Assembly (NCBI RefSeq): GCF_014805625.2
Contig: NW_023998415.1
Coordinates: forward strand, 20,047,921-20,111,920
DNA length: 64,000 nucleotides
Reading direction: 5' to 3'
Source of the DNA: Glossina fuscipes
Taxonomy: Eukaryota > Arthropoda > Insecta > Diptera > Glossinidae
Both the position numbers and the translations under genes were made by a program. This document shows, piece by piece, positions 25,500 through 37,810 of the stretch (position 1 is its first letter; each line of letters opens with the position of its first letter). The notes beneath the pieces were generated by a model, which was not told the DNA's origin, made no database searches, and saw only the letters and a list, made by a program, of their open reading frames with translations.

Positions 25500-25930
25500 A
25501 TAAGGGTTTGTTCAAAAGAAGGTTGACTTTCTATTTTTCTCGAAAAGTACCATTTCCATTTTGTCCACTTCAAAGTAATAGATACCCGTGGCGTCAGCGC
25601 TTTTTCTAATTCTTGAAGCTCTTTTGATATGTATGTTTTGGTATGGCGTTGACCTATTCCTCTCAATTGTCTTTTCATTGTTGCGGATAGGAAAAAGTCG
25701 CAGGAGGCCATCTCTGCTGAATATGATGGCTGAGGCAGTATTCCGATATTGTTTTCGCTGCGAAACGTTTGACATCCTCTCGACCTTCTGTTAAGAGCTT
25801 GTATCACAAACATATCAACATTTTTTTTTTTGTTTTTCGATCAAAGTAGACTCGCCAAATGCCAGACTCAACATATTAAGCCAGTTGGAATTCGTCATTT
25901 TATTTTTCATATAGACTCTTTGATCCATTG
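25500..25930 (-). mobile_element. mariner-family transposon relic, internally deleted
   Basis: Reading down the minus strand from an ATG at 25928, the first 33 codons begin MDQRV and contain LAFGEST, matching the helix-turn-helix N-terminus typical of mariner transposases. An A11 tract (25821-25831) shifts the frame, after which YKLLTEGREDV continues the family pattern. The sequence then jumps at about 25750-25770 to the C-terminal catalytic region: LPQPSYSAEMASCDFF, with the family's third catalytic aspartate at 25697-25699. The full protein is about 345 residues in this family, so roughly 200 residues are missing, including the first two catalytic aspartates. It cannot be active. Its terminal inverted repeats were not located with certainty. 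Confidence 0.8.
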
Positions 25931-27060
25931 TTTTCGATAGCAAAAAATCGTCAAGCACAATAAAACACATCTGTCAAAAACAAAGCGAAAATGCTAAATG
26001 CCTGATAATGTCAACATATGTTGGGGACATATGTACTAACATAAAAAAAAAAAATTAATAAAAAAATGTACGTAGCCCACGAAATTCGAAAAGTCACCTA
26101 GTTTTCTGAAGACATTTCACACACTATGGGAACATTATCTTATGTTATCTAATTTTTATAATTACATCTAATTCTCTTTTTAAACGAATTTCGTTCATTT
26201 AATTCTCTTTTCACATGGATTGTTTTGTTTTAACGTGATTTTCAGTATTCTATGAATTTTGTTTATGCCCTTTTTTAATGAATTTTTCTGATGAATTGTT
26301 GTTTTTTCTTTGATGTCTCTAGGAATTTCAATCCTCGCAGATATGCATTATAACTTGGCGTCATATATTTCAGTCGATTGATCAAAGTGAAATTTATTTT
26401 TTAAAACATATTTAATGAATTAAAATGTGTAAGCACGAAATAAGTTCTTAAATGAACTTTAGCTAGAATTTTTCACTATTGGATATTGTACTTTTCAGTT
26501 GCTTTTTTGTTGCGTCTGCACCTAAAGTACTATATATTTATTTAACCGATATCTTTTTTTACACGAAATTTTTTGCGAGCGTATCTATCGTGTAAAAAGG
26601 GGATAAAGTTTAATTTGTCAACGCTTTTTTTTATTTTTCGGTCAAATTTAGTTTTAAGAAGGCGTAAAGAAGCGAAGTTGGTTTTTTTTTTTTTAGTAAA
26701 GACCTAAACCGGCAAAGATAAGCTGCTTTCCCATCGGTAATCTATGACTTGCAAATGCAGAAAATGCGTTATAAGTGTTCGGTAATCTTAAATGCCGAAT
26801 TTTTGCAACAAGTTTAGATAGTAAATCTTTATTAAGCCCCGGTAGTAAGTATGTACTAGAAATGATGTCAAATTTATAATAAGGTAAAGAAAATTTTATT
26901 AGAAAATTGAAAAATGGGTGCACACTTCTTTAAGAGCCATTAGACTTATGTTTATGAGAAATGAAAGAGAATTTGCTTAAACAAAAGCATTTGTAAATAA
27001 TTATTTGCTGGATATTAAACGAAAGTGGACTCGTCTCACTTTGCAAATGGTCTCCCATAA
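25931..27060. other. AT-rich spacer between two mariner relics
   Basis: No gene is seen. The stretch just upstream of the first relic (about 25930-26040) probably includes its 5' untranslated and terminal region. T-rich tracts occur near 26625 and 26685. A 76-codon minus-strand frame at 26693-26923 has no recognised domain. Confidence 0.5.
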
Positions 27061-27066
27061 TAATGT

Positions 27067-27215
27067 TTAGACTCGACTGAGGAGACACGAGCTAAATTGC
27101 AGAAAGCTTTGATGGCCATTCCGGAAAACCGTTGGCGTAAGTGTACAATATCTGAGGCGGATTACTTTGAAGGCGACGAAATAGATTTAAAGAAGATGCA
27201 ATCGAATTGGTCGAG
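27067..27215 (+). mobile_element. C-terminal fragment of a second mariner transposase
   Basis: On the plus strand one frame reads DSTEETRAKL, ALMAIPENRW, RKC and then DYFEGDEIDL. The order 'FDSTEE...AL.AIP...RW.KC....YFEGD' is the C-terminal signature of mariner-like transposases. The segment between AIP and RW is shorter than usual, so a small internal deletion is likely. No catalytic aspartates are covered. It lies 1.1 kb from the first relic, on the other strand, and its end motif differs from that relic, so the two are probably from different mariner lineages. Confidence 0.75.
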
Positions 27216-27850
27216 AGTTTTCATCACAATAGTTAAGTGTTTTCCAAGCAAGTTACCAGGACCTAACTTTATTGTGACATTTTTGTGTTAATTTGTTTTT
27301 CCGCGAAATCTTAGGCGAACTGTTGGGAATCTCTTCAACAATCACCAGTTGTATGCGGCAAGTAAACCCTTATGAGTATGAACTTGGTTTTATGATTTTT
27401 GAAATTTGGTTTCTCAGACAATTGCGTCATTTTACCGTATATACGATTTTCGTGCCAGTATTAAAGAAGAAAGAAGGAAAGAAAGAAAGTTATGGTCACC
27501 TTCCGTCGAATCTGAAAAAGCCTCGCACCTCAAGCGATATTTAAATATGGAAATAGGGTTTTTCGAAACTATCTTTGACATGGAAGTGATTTTGTTTTTT
27601 TAGCTGACCCATTGATGGATCAAGTTTTTGTGGAAAATTGAGTTGTCCTGCTATTTTTAAGATAAGCAGAAAACATTGCAAATTGCAATAAGAGGCACAA
27701 AAAATGGTAAAGAGCGGGCAGAGATGTGAAATTTCGCAGGCTTTGTTGGCTTCGTTGTAAACCTGTAGATTTCGACAACGACGTTGTATCGAAATTCAGT
27801 TTTACAACTTTTCATTTGTATTCTTCAGTGCAACTGTCTAGTAAAATAAT
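27216..27850. other. non-coding DNA after the mariner fragment
   Basis: Nothing more of the mariner element is recognised. Overlapping frames at 27293-27544 and 27406-27603 have no domain. The DNA leads into the GA array. Confidence 0.5.
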
Positions 27851-27856
27851 GCATTA

Positions 27857-27861
27857 GAGAA

Positions 27862-27918
<57 letters not shown>

Positions 27919-28018
27919 NNNNNNNNNNNNNNNNNNNNNNNNNNNNNNNNNNNNNNNNNNNNNNNNNNNNNNNNNNNNNNNNNNNNNNNNNNNNNNNNNN
28001 NNNNNNNNNNNNNNNNNN

Positions 28019-28060
<42 letters not shown>
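27857..28060 (+). repeat. GA microsatellite with a 100-N assembly gap
   Basis: The GA array enters the gap at 27918 and resumes at 28019. The Ns at 27919-28018 number exactly 100, a conventional placeholder, so the real distance is unknown. Together with the array at 8200 it shows that long GA arrays defeated this assembly twice. Confidence 0.95.
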
Positions 28061-28063
<3 letters not shown>

Positions 28064-28120
28064 TCATGGAGCAAATTAAAGAGAGAGAGAGAGAGAGAGA
28101 GTCTCATGGAGCAAATTAAA
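28041..28120 (+). repeat. exact 40-bp tandem duplication beside the gap
   Basis: The unit is ten GA dinucleotides plus 'gtctcatggagcaaattaaa'. It occurs at 28041-28080 and again at 28081-28120 without a mismatch. The unique 20-mer leaves no doubt that this is a duplication. Its position next to a gap makes an unmerged contig end or collapsed reads as likely as a biological tandem repeat. Confidence 0.95.
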
Positions 28121-28124
28121 GATA

Positions 28125-30390
28125 ACTGGCATTGATTAAACGTCCAATAAATTGCATTGTAGTGGTGGTAGTGATAACTTTTCCATGCTGGTTTTATGTA
28201 ACGGAAATTAATTTTTTAATAATTGAACAGGCCATATAAATTTAAACGCAAAACATTGATCAATTATTCTCGGAACTGTATGTTAGCAAGCACTATCTCT
28301 CGAGCGACATTTGTCGTTGTTTTATATCATTTAGTTTAGTGTGTGTTATATGTGGATTAAACATTGCTTTCTGATGTGGAAAAGGGCATCATTGAAATTT
28401 ACTATTGGCCTGAAAAGGCTTATAGCAAGAGAAACGGGGTCCCACGGACGCCGATGGTACGCAGTGAAAACACTGGATAGCCAAAGGAATGATTTCATCA
28501 GGAAACGTAGCAAAAATCCTCAAAATTATTCTACATAAACGGAAAATGAAGAGAATGGAAGCGAAAGATATCGATAGACGGCTTATGCATTATTTTGCAT
28601 GAACGTTTGCGATAAGGATACCGCTTTCTAAATGCATAACATGTTTATCCAACTCTGTGGAACAAATGCTTGGTATCATTAGTCGATGATTATAGATATA
28701 ATTGAAATTCTAATTACTGCCCTAAGCATTGTATTCTCTAGTGGTCGTCCTGATGCGATTATTAGCTATTTGTGAATTTTGTAGGTACGTTCTAGAGAAA
28801 AGATTTGAACCAAAAAACGATGATGAAGTCATTGACGAAATTGAATTGTACCTCGAGAGAGGAACTTTGAATCGATCTCATCACTGCTGAAGCAGAGAAT
28901 ATATCGATATATAAAAATGAATTTTGCAAAAAAGAAAATTTACTTAATCCCGGGAATTATTGATCAATATTATTATTTAAAAGATTCTATGATATATTCA
29001 TATTTGGATAAATAAATATGTATTTATAGCTTATTATAAAATAAAATGAAACGGAAATTAAATGTTATTCTATTGTTATATTTTTATTTTTGAGCATTTT
29101 GTATATGATCGACGTATGAAATTTTAATTTGATTGACAAATGCGGGAAGCCGACCAAAATTATTAAATCAATTCTCGCAGCGATAACGTTAACGTTAGGC
29201 CGCCCAATATGAATATGAAACAATACTCAATTGTATTGAATTCACTTTAGGTAATTAATAATTATTTTATATCTGCATAACTAATAATGATACGCTATGT
29301 GTGTAGTACCATTGAAATGGTCGAGAGTTTTTAAACTATTCAAATTTTACCAATAATTATCAAAAATACTTTACCTTCACCGGTTCACACCAAAGTAATA
29401 GAAAAATGTTAGTATTTACAAAGAGCACAAAAAAAAAAAAAAAAACACGAAACTTTGATTGTTAAACAAAAATAAGACCAAAAATTAAAATAAAAAATGA
29501 ATTTAACAGTGAAACAATTTGAATTTTTTTTTTCAATCGTTCATAACGTAACAATAAACATCGCCAATGAAGTATTATTCACTTATATTACCGTAAGCTA
29601 TTGTCACATGCATCATGTCCTAGCATACGTGTACGATAGTTGATTGCAGGACAGATATGCGCTTACTAGTATTGGTATCATTCTTATATGAGTTACCAAT
29701 ATGTCTTATTTATATGGCATTGTGTGAATCGTGCGCGAATCTTTTGCATGCTTCAATTGGCTCTTAAGCGTAATTCAACGATTTTCACTTATTTAAGATG
29801 AAGGAAAGTTTCGCGTATGTAACTCAAGAAAGAGAGCAACCATTTGACAGACTTATGGATCGTTTTAGGCGAATGTTAATAGTAAAAGTAGAAGAGAGTA
29901 ATAGATATGGAATCAAATTTATCACTTTCAACGCAGACAGTGATCATTATTTGAACAGATGAATTTAAAAAAAAATCTATTCGCGTTGAACCCAACTTTC
30001 GTTCGAAATACGTTCCTAGATAGAAGAAAAAAAAAAAAAAAACTGATAGTAAACATCAAGCCTAGAGTTCGGTAGAATATGCAAATTATTTGTCAATTTA
30101 AACGTTATATCCGATACTTGAGGTTGTCAAATATCCAACAGACTCACGGGCAACCTTTAAGAGATCGCTGAACGTCGACACCCATCATTACTGACGGCGA
30201 GCTAATTGCTTAAGATACGTATAGTTTTGCGAGTTAACGGTATGATATCAGCTTTTCGAAAATAAAAAAAGAACATGTACACAAACACTACGGTGGGTTA
30301 CGGCCTACTCTTAAATTACTTACACCACTCTATAGCTATTGATAGAACGAATTTTCGAAATAAGCCGTTGGGAAATGGGAAATGGCTGAA
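28125..30390. other. AT-rich non-coding DNA, no gene seen
   Basis: No supportable gene. The 65-codon frame at 28341-28538 is less AT-rich but unrecognised. A small palindromic 'taacgttaacgtta' lies near 29187-29201. A-tracts occur around 29430-29447 and 30026-30042. Confidence 0.5.
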
Positions 30391-30394
30391 AAAG

Positions 30395-30715
30395 TGATCC
30401 ATGTATCAAATATTATCAAAGTGTCTCAAAGATCGAGATCTGCAGGTTGAACACAAGGAGCAACACGAACGGAAGAACAGACGGCCCGCCGAATAAATTA
30501 AATATTCTCTTTCATCACAAATGCTATAGGCTATGAAGAAATAACGAAATGCTTAAAAATTATGCGTTTTCTCCTTGCATGTTACATATATAAATATAGG
30601 GTATATACACATTCTCATGTTCGAGCGTAAACCTGTCCGTAAGTCCTTAAGCTTAACGCATGCATAACTATGGACACACACGACAGTATATCCAGATAGA
30701 CGGACATGGCCAGAT
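30395..30715 (+). repeat. dispersed family 1 copy, broken into two pieces
   Basis: The first piece (30395-30490) has 'atcaaagtgtctcaaaga', 'ctgcaggttgaacacaagg' and 'gaagaacagacgg', the canonical block order. The second (about 30685-30715) carries 'agatagacggacatggcc'. About 200 bases of unrelated sequence separate them, implying an insertion or two overlapping events. Confidence 0.6.
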
Positions 30716-30719
30716 TTTC

Positions 30720-32827
30720 TTTGCTCTATAGTGTACAGTATCTCTGAGGTTTTTTTGTTATGCGCAATGGATATGAAAAAACAGTTATTTAAAAGAAGAA
30801 AGCATTATGCATTATGAGAGAGACCTCTTTACGCACGTCTTTCGAAATGCTCAATATTCAATATATGTGTAGAGAGAAAAAAAAAAAAAAAAAAAAAAAA
30901 ATGGAATCTGACAAACAGGATACGGATATGTCTACAGAAATTAATCCATTTGAAAATGGACTCCTCTTCTCTTAAACAAATTCATATCAGCTAGAGCTCA
31001 GAGCAACTATACCGATCATATATTGCGTATGCAACGAAAAGCTGATTTGATTTTATTGCATTTTATATGCAAACTTACATTTAGTCCTGTTTCTTTTTTT
31101 TTATATTGAAAGAAAAAAAGGAAAAACAATATGTACATGTATATGTAAATTTGTGACATTTTTGTTTAATTGCTGTCATTATACGTTAACTTTAATTTGA
31201 TTAATGTCATGGTAAATGTCATCATAATAAATAAAATTATAGCATAACTTAAACTTTATAATCATTTAATTATTCATAATTCTTTTGCCGTTTATATAAA
31301 ATTTTACATTTACGTTATTAAGAGCGTTCAATTGGATGAACTTGGCATATTTGCTTCAAAATTACTAAAAATAAATTTTTGTATAATTGTTATCAGATTT
31401 TTGTCGTAAGTTAAATTTGGCTTAGCAAAAAACCCTTAGTCTTAGCAACGTTTTTAATATTAAGCGCTTTCATAAGCGCGGTTGACTTGTATTCATTTTT
31501 ATCGTTCGGTAGATAAGATCGCAAACTTCTTTGAATTTTAAAAGCATTAAAAGCACTTGCAAATTATTGCCTGATTAGGATTTGCTTTGTCTTGTTTAGT
31601 AAACATGCTAAAGCATGTGGATCTATAAACGTAAATCCATAGGCGTTTAAACAATTGTAGCAGAAGCCAATTAGAAATCTGAAACAAAATTAAACTTCCA
31701 CGCATCAATACTTGGCGCTTTATGTTGAAAAGTATTTTGTTTATCACACTTATGTCAAGTAGTTAATCAAGATCATATTTGAAGATCACTTCCGAAAACA
31801 TTTCTATTATTATCTGCCATTAATTATACGTACGTTTTTACCTTTAGGCTACGAATGCTAAATATTAGTGTCAGGATTTGGATCACCGTTTGTTATCTCT
31901 TGTTGAAAAGCGTGCTTACTTACACGTGGACTAGACTAACATTGCTTCAACAAAGTTGAAGTGTAACCTTCCGCTTAGGGCATGCTATGAGGGACACTTT
32001 TTCAATTTTGTTCAAGCTTCTCATGCAGTAGACGGTGGTAAAGATAAATATCTCTATGGGGCTTCAGTATGTTACATCGATAATCAGAATATCTAATTTT
32101 AGAAGACTTTCGAAGCTTACTATCGGTTGCTACAAGCAGAGACACACACACCGCACAATCTTATATAACCCAGGACGGGTAGAAGACGGTGAAAAGCCAA
32201 ACGAAGAAATCATTAAAACAATTGCGACGACAGACTTGGATCTATGGGTCTGCGAACTTATTGTCTAATGTAAAATTATTCGCGACGCATAATCAGATAC
32301 AACTGATTCGATTAGAACACTCTTCTGCCCATCAGTGATAGTTCGGAACGTTGCAAACAAAATGACAAAATTAGTTCAAGTTGTACTTTTGCTAGAAGCT
32401 ATAAAAATTAATAAATAAATAAATGAATTGAACGTTAAAAAAGGAAAAAAAGTAATTCTTGCGTATAATTTTTTATTTTATATGTCTTTGACAGTAATTA
32501 CTTGGCGTGTTTGACATTTTGTAAATTAAGCATAAATTGTCAAACATGTAAGCACAGGCCCACACTGATGTAAGTCACATATGCAAACATGTATTTATTT
32601 TTTTAGCAATATAAAATTTAATCATTTCTGATTTAATGAATAATTTCATATAAAAATTTAAAATTTAAGTTAAGTGGAACATAAGTAACGAGCAAAAGGG
32701 TAAATTTCAATCGAACATTTCACGGATAATATCACGACATTTTTTTTCGACATTGACAGCACTGTGGCAAATATAAATATTTATGTCAAATTAGATTGGT
32801 TTGACTTTTTGGACATAGCAGTGTCGG

Positions 32828-32863
<36 letters not shown>

Positions 32864-33956
32864 TGCAATTAATGATTGCGTTCATTGGATCGTTTTTTCT
32901 TATATAGATGCCAGAAGATGATCGACTCTTCGATGGCCTCAAAAAACGACCGTATTCATCGAACAGTGCCCCTTCAGGCTACCACTTAGTTTGATCATTG
33001 TCACATGACCCGGCTGAATAGCACATATTCCCTTTCGTAAGAGCATGTCAGAAATTGCTGGGCTTATCGATAGACTTAGAACAAGTGCCATTTTTTCGAC
33101 GTGGAATTCAAAGGCCGCGCGAAAGATGGGAAAAGTGTAGGATAGCGCTATATAATACTTTCAATATCGATTTTTTTTATTGATTCTTTTACACAAAGCA
33201 ATAATTTTCAAGAAAACATCCCATTTAATAACATTGTTCTCTTTTCGCTTTAAATTTGCTGCCTTTACTTCTTTAAACAAGTGACACAAGGGTGCATTAA
33301 ATGTTGATTTTTCCCGGGAGTGTGAGGCGAGTGAACGATACTGATTCCCTTGGTATGATTTTTGACTTTTTTTTTTAAAAATACTTCATTTATGTGGCAA
33401 AAGGGCATTTTAAATGTCTATCCAAGAGCTTTATTGAAGCTACCTTCGAACCAGCGAACTGCGATTTTTAGCTTAATATAGGTTTTATTGAGAATTCCTA
33501 GTAAATCTATTTACAAATTATTTACATGCTGCTTTAGGTTTTGTCCGTTCGAATACTACGATTTAATTTTTCCCATTGACTTGACTGGCTTCGTCTTCTG
33601 TAAATAATTTGCTTTGAAATTTCCTTATGTCATTTTCATGTTAATCCTGTTTCGAATGTGCACTGTATCGCGAAATCTTATTCAACTCACCGCGAGTCGG
33701 CAGCGTATCGATGTTATGCATCTGTATGTATATGATTTTAGCATTAAATAAATACTTTTTGTTTTCGAACGAGTTAAATTTTTTTATTGACGTGCATGCA
33801 ATTAGTAAACATTTGATCGCACGATATGTTCAAAGGCGAAGCTTTTCGACTTACACTTAACTGTGGTTTCATTTTTACCCATAGGTCGTTAAACGTAATT
33901 ACTATAAATTATTGCGGTCTTATCTTGTTTGAGTTTAGGTTAATGAAGGATATGTC

Positions 33957-33988
<32 letters not shown>

Positions 33989-34361
33989 GATAAATAAAGT
34001 CCAAGTTTCTCTTGATTTTTAAATAGAAAATTTTTATTTAAAACCAATTAAAAAGTGATATGAAAATGTCATAAAAGGCAATGTATGCGATGTGTTGTGT
34101 ATTGGCGCGTAAGTGCAATTTGTTACGGAGATTAATTTGGTTATCCTTGAAATAAATGGTATTAACGGAAAATTAACAGAATTTAAATGTTAAGCTCCCC
34201 GTAAGCCATTAGAAGCTCTCTAGTGTTTCACAACACTTATTATGCATTCATTAAATGCCATTAAATGCTTAAAAGGATAATAAATCTTGTGATTTTTTCT
34301 ACGTCGTTCCCCTCTTTTTTCATCATGTCTTTTTCACGTTTTCCCTTCTTTCACACACACA

Positions 34362-34400
<39 letters not shown>

Positions 34401-35755
34401 TCTCTCTCTCCATTTATTTTTCTTCCATTCAGCTTTTCTCCATGTTTTCTTTATTTTACACTCTTCCCCTTTCTCCGCCGCAATTTCTTCACCGTTCGAT
34501 ATTTGCTTAAAACAGCTAACTAGCTAACTTTCTAATTAGTAGGTTACGTTGTTGTAATTCGTTAGTCGTATTTTTTTTTTTGCTTTCGTTTTTATTTAGA
34601 TGTGTTGACGTTTGATTTTAATTAAAACGGATTTCATGCTTGTGCATTTAGTTGCAACGTTTTTCGGTTTTGGTAGGTTTCGTGTGTCTGCCAAATCATA
34701 AACATGTTTTAGTGATACGTTGGCGGGTCAATGTGGGGGGGGGGGGGGCTGGTTGCTGGTGCCGTGAGCAGAATTGAATTTCTGTTGGTATCTCGTGGAG
34801 GTTACACGAGGATAATTTCAGAGGTAATCCTTTTTGCCGATGATTAGAAACGCATCGCAATGTAGTTACGGCGCAAACATTTACAAGGATAATGCAAGAG
34901 TGTGTCTATTTGTAGAGATAAAATATTTGCTTTGCAAAAGCTTTCTATTAAGCTTAATGATACCAAACGCATTTGCGTGGTGGGTGCCTATTGAGCAGCG
35001 GTTCACATTTTATTCCACATTTTTTTTATTTTTTTTTTTTTTTGTGCGTTCACACCAATCGCATAATTTATTTTTTAATAAATGATATAAGAGACCTGAG
35101 GATATTTAAATGAAAATATATTTTAAAAGCATAAATTTGACGCCAGTTAAGAATTTATTGCAGTAAGAAATGAAATTTAGATTCAATTTCACTTTGTTTC
35201 GTGTGTGTGAGACTTTTTCTGACACGAAAGTTTGAAAGGAATCTGAGCACAAAAATGCGAAATTTGTTCATATCGGCACAGTTTTTATTTTTGTTCTCAT
35301 TTTATCAATTAAGTTAATGATGAATGTAGTGCATAACCAGAAAGGTTACCTCAAACATTTGTTGACCTCATTTGTGCCACGGACGGTGGTAGCTTTCACA
35401 AGAATCTTGGTTTGGGACAGCTCTTGATTATTAAAGACTTGACGGTTGCCTGACTAACGCCATTATTTAGTTATTTGTTGACCGCAGCGGTATTATACGG
35501 TACGATATGCTCGATTTGCTTTTTGTTTGTGCATCAACCAGATCATCTAAAAAAAGTATGCATTTATGCTTGATCAGCATAAGATTCTTCTTTGATTTAC
35601 TTAGATGCGATATTGTTTTCTCTCTTTTCTCTGTCTTTTGGAAACACGTTAGGGATTAGCGCGTAAATTTCTGGATGTGTTCTATAAACCGATTGGCAGG
35701 CAAACATAATTATCAAAATTAAAAAGTGAAAGTTCTATTCCTATGAAATCCGATG
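30720..35755. other. AT-rich non-coding DNA with simple repeats, no gene seen
   Basis: No supportable gene in 5 kb. Simple repeats are an A25 tract (30877-30901), an AT array (32828-32864), an AAAAG array (33966-33990) and a CA-to-CT compound array (34352-34410). A family 1 word, 'gcttgatcagcataaga', lies near 35568. The 77-codon frame at 32035-32268 is unrecognised. Confidence 0.5.
34735..34748 (+). repeat. G14 homopolymer
   Basis: Fourteen consecutive Gs stand out in sequence that is otherwise strongly AT-rich. G-runs are prone to replication slippage and sequencing error. No gene or repeat feature nearby explains it. Confidence 0.9.
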
Positions 35756-35756
35756 G

Positions 35757-35950
35757 TGTCCCCTAATCGTGTGCGACCGGAAACGAGTGGGGAAAGAGAA
35801 AGAGATAGGAAAACGGATGTAGCGTATTGGTTGTGTGTACAATTGGTAAGTGTTACATCTTTACCGACTCACTACTCACTATAACTGCGACTATTTGAGA
35901 TCCGAACGCGCGAACGCAGATTTGGTAGTCGCGATTCCTACATGTTCGGA
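35757..35950 (+). repeat. dispersed family 2, copy B
   Basis: This is the clearest copy. Blocks in order are 'gcgaccggaaacgagtgggg', 'aaagagaaagagatagg', 'caattggtaagtgttac', 'ctttaccgac', 'ataactgcgac', 'gatccgaacgcgcg' and 'tttggtagtcgcgattc'. Several are CpG-containing, unusual for the surroundings, so it may be younger or once constrained. No frame is conserved with the other copies. Confidence 0.7.
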
Positions 35951-37670
35951 TAGTCATGAGGGCAATTAAATTGCGGTGCACTCCAAGATTAAGCTCAGTA
36001 ATTTTGAATACATTTTGAGTTCACAATTATTAGCACAACAACTATAACTAAGCCTCACTAAGATAACTTCCAAGAGTCCATACAAAGGACGCAACCGAAT
36101 TTGAGTCCTTAATGGCAAGGTTCGAAATCGTGATTGTGTCTTCATTAGACAGTTACACAGGATTTAGCAAATTCCGGTTTCAGCATTGATCGCAAATATT
36201 TTTATATTATAAAAGATCCAAGATGATTACTTCCAGGCACTGCAAGCACTGTACAGGCTTCGGGATGAAAATAAAATTTCTCTTTAGTTTTCCTTTAATA
36301 CTTCTTTACGCGCTAATCAAAGTAGCATTTGCGTGCTTTCGTTTTTATTCACATCAATGCAATGAATAAAGACTTATTTTTATTTGCGAAGGGTAGAAAA
36401 GAATTTGTTAAAATTGTATATAAACGATAGATGTATACAATGCCATTGGTAGTTAGTTCAGCCATAAAAATGAGTTTATAAGTAAAAGGAAAAGAAGCAA
36501 GTATTTGCTTAAGGTTCTTTGATAATTAATCGCGGAAGTAAAAGTATAAAAAAGAAAACTATTAGTTAGAAAGTTTTATATTGGCCTCTGGTTGAATCTA
36601 TTGTACGCACCCTCTTTGCTTTGAAAAGAGAAAAAAAACTCCAAGAAAAAACACAGAACATATGAAATTTCGACACTCCATAGCAAGTACGGGCAGCCCC
36701 CTGCCCGCAGCTCACATTCGATCCGCGATGTTGTCGGTTCCAGACCGATACGTTCAATTTACTCGCACATAATTATGCTGCAACTGGATGGGGTCTGCCT
36801 TCACTACCTGCTCAGATGTGCAGCTACCAAGTGTGAAGTGTGTTTAAGCGTTTTTTGTTTCTTCGGAAGAAGTTGTCCACTCTTCCTCTATAGGATTGGG
36901 TGAATGCGCTCCCGTCTTGTAACGATCAGGTAGAATCATTAACAAAAAGTGTAGGGTCATCTATTGTGGATGGTTCGGAAAGTAAACGTAAATAAAACAC
37001 ATTTCTGTGTGAGATTTGTATCAAACCTTTTTTCAATGTACTGACTGGTTGGATCCTTAAATACGTATTGATGTTCCTAAATGACTTTTATGTGTACAAA
37101 AATAAATTTTGGGTGTGGTTTGTGAGTTGAAAATGCCGTTTTTAAAGATGAAACTAGCATTACAGTTACCCTCAACGCAAATCCCTACAGAAATATGATA
37201 ACTGATTTTTGGGGCATGATTTCGGTTTGGACGATATTTGCTGCTTACAAAATGTTGCAACATGTCGTACATTTCGTGGCATAATCAAACGCCTAAGTAA
37301 GCTTGCCACAAAGATCAGCATGGTCGGAGGGGGAGGGAGGGGGGCGGCTTACGTTGGAGCACTGCCTTACTCCAATTAACCTCGAATTTCCAATAATCTT
37401 GTTTTTCGAGCTTAATCGTATTGGTAGTGAAATAGGGGCAGATTTATGTGGAGAGATGGAAAAAATTGATCTTTCAGGGCTGAATTTGCTCACATGAACT
37501 AATCTTTAAAATTAAAAAAAATTCCATATTCATATCTTTTGCCATTTAATTTTTATTACATATTAAAAAAAAAAAAAAAAAAAAACAATTGGTGGAAGAT
37601 TTCATTGGGCCATCTTGTGTAGTTGATGGGTAGAGGATGGGAAGAGATCTTCCCAATTTAACTTACGCTG
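35951..37670. other. AT-rich non-coding DNA with a G-rich island and a hairpin word of family 1
   Basis: No gene is seen. A degenerate family 1 head, 'tatattggcctctggttgaa', lies at about 36575-36594. A G-rich block at 37326-37345 (runs of 5, 3 and 6 Gs) could form a G-quadruplex-like structure. An A21 tract occupies 37565-37585. Confidence 0.5.
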
Positions 37671-37674
37671 TACG

Positions 37675-37810
37675 CATACCCTTTAATCGACAATTTGGCC
37701 CAGATTTTACATGAACTTGCAATGTTTACGATACAGTTGTACTTAAAATCTTAATTGACTGTCTAATACACACATTATACATACAGACCGACAGACGGAC
37801 ATGCCTACCA
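37675..37810 (+). repeat. dispersed family 1 copy
   Basis: It shows 'cgacaatttggcccagattt', then a more eroded middle, then 'agaccgacagacggacatgc'. These match the order in the copies at 9.9, 22.5 and 57.9 kb. It has no coding content. Confidence 0.65.

Noticed and set aside
28061..28120. CRISPR-like repeat spacing from the repeated 20-mer
   Set aside because: Only two copies, separated by GA dinucleotides in an AT-rich eukaryotic sequence; it is a tandem duplication.
33010..33140. Less AT-rich block possibly coding
   Set aside because: No open frame of useful length on either strand and no match to the repeat families.
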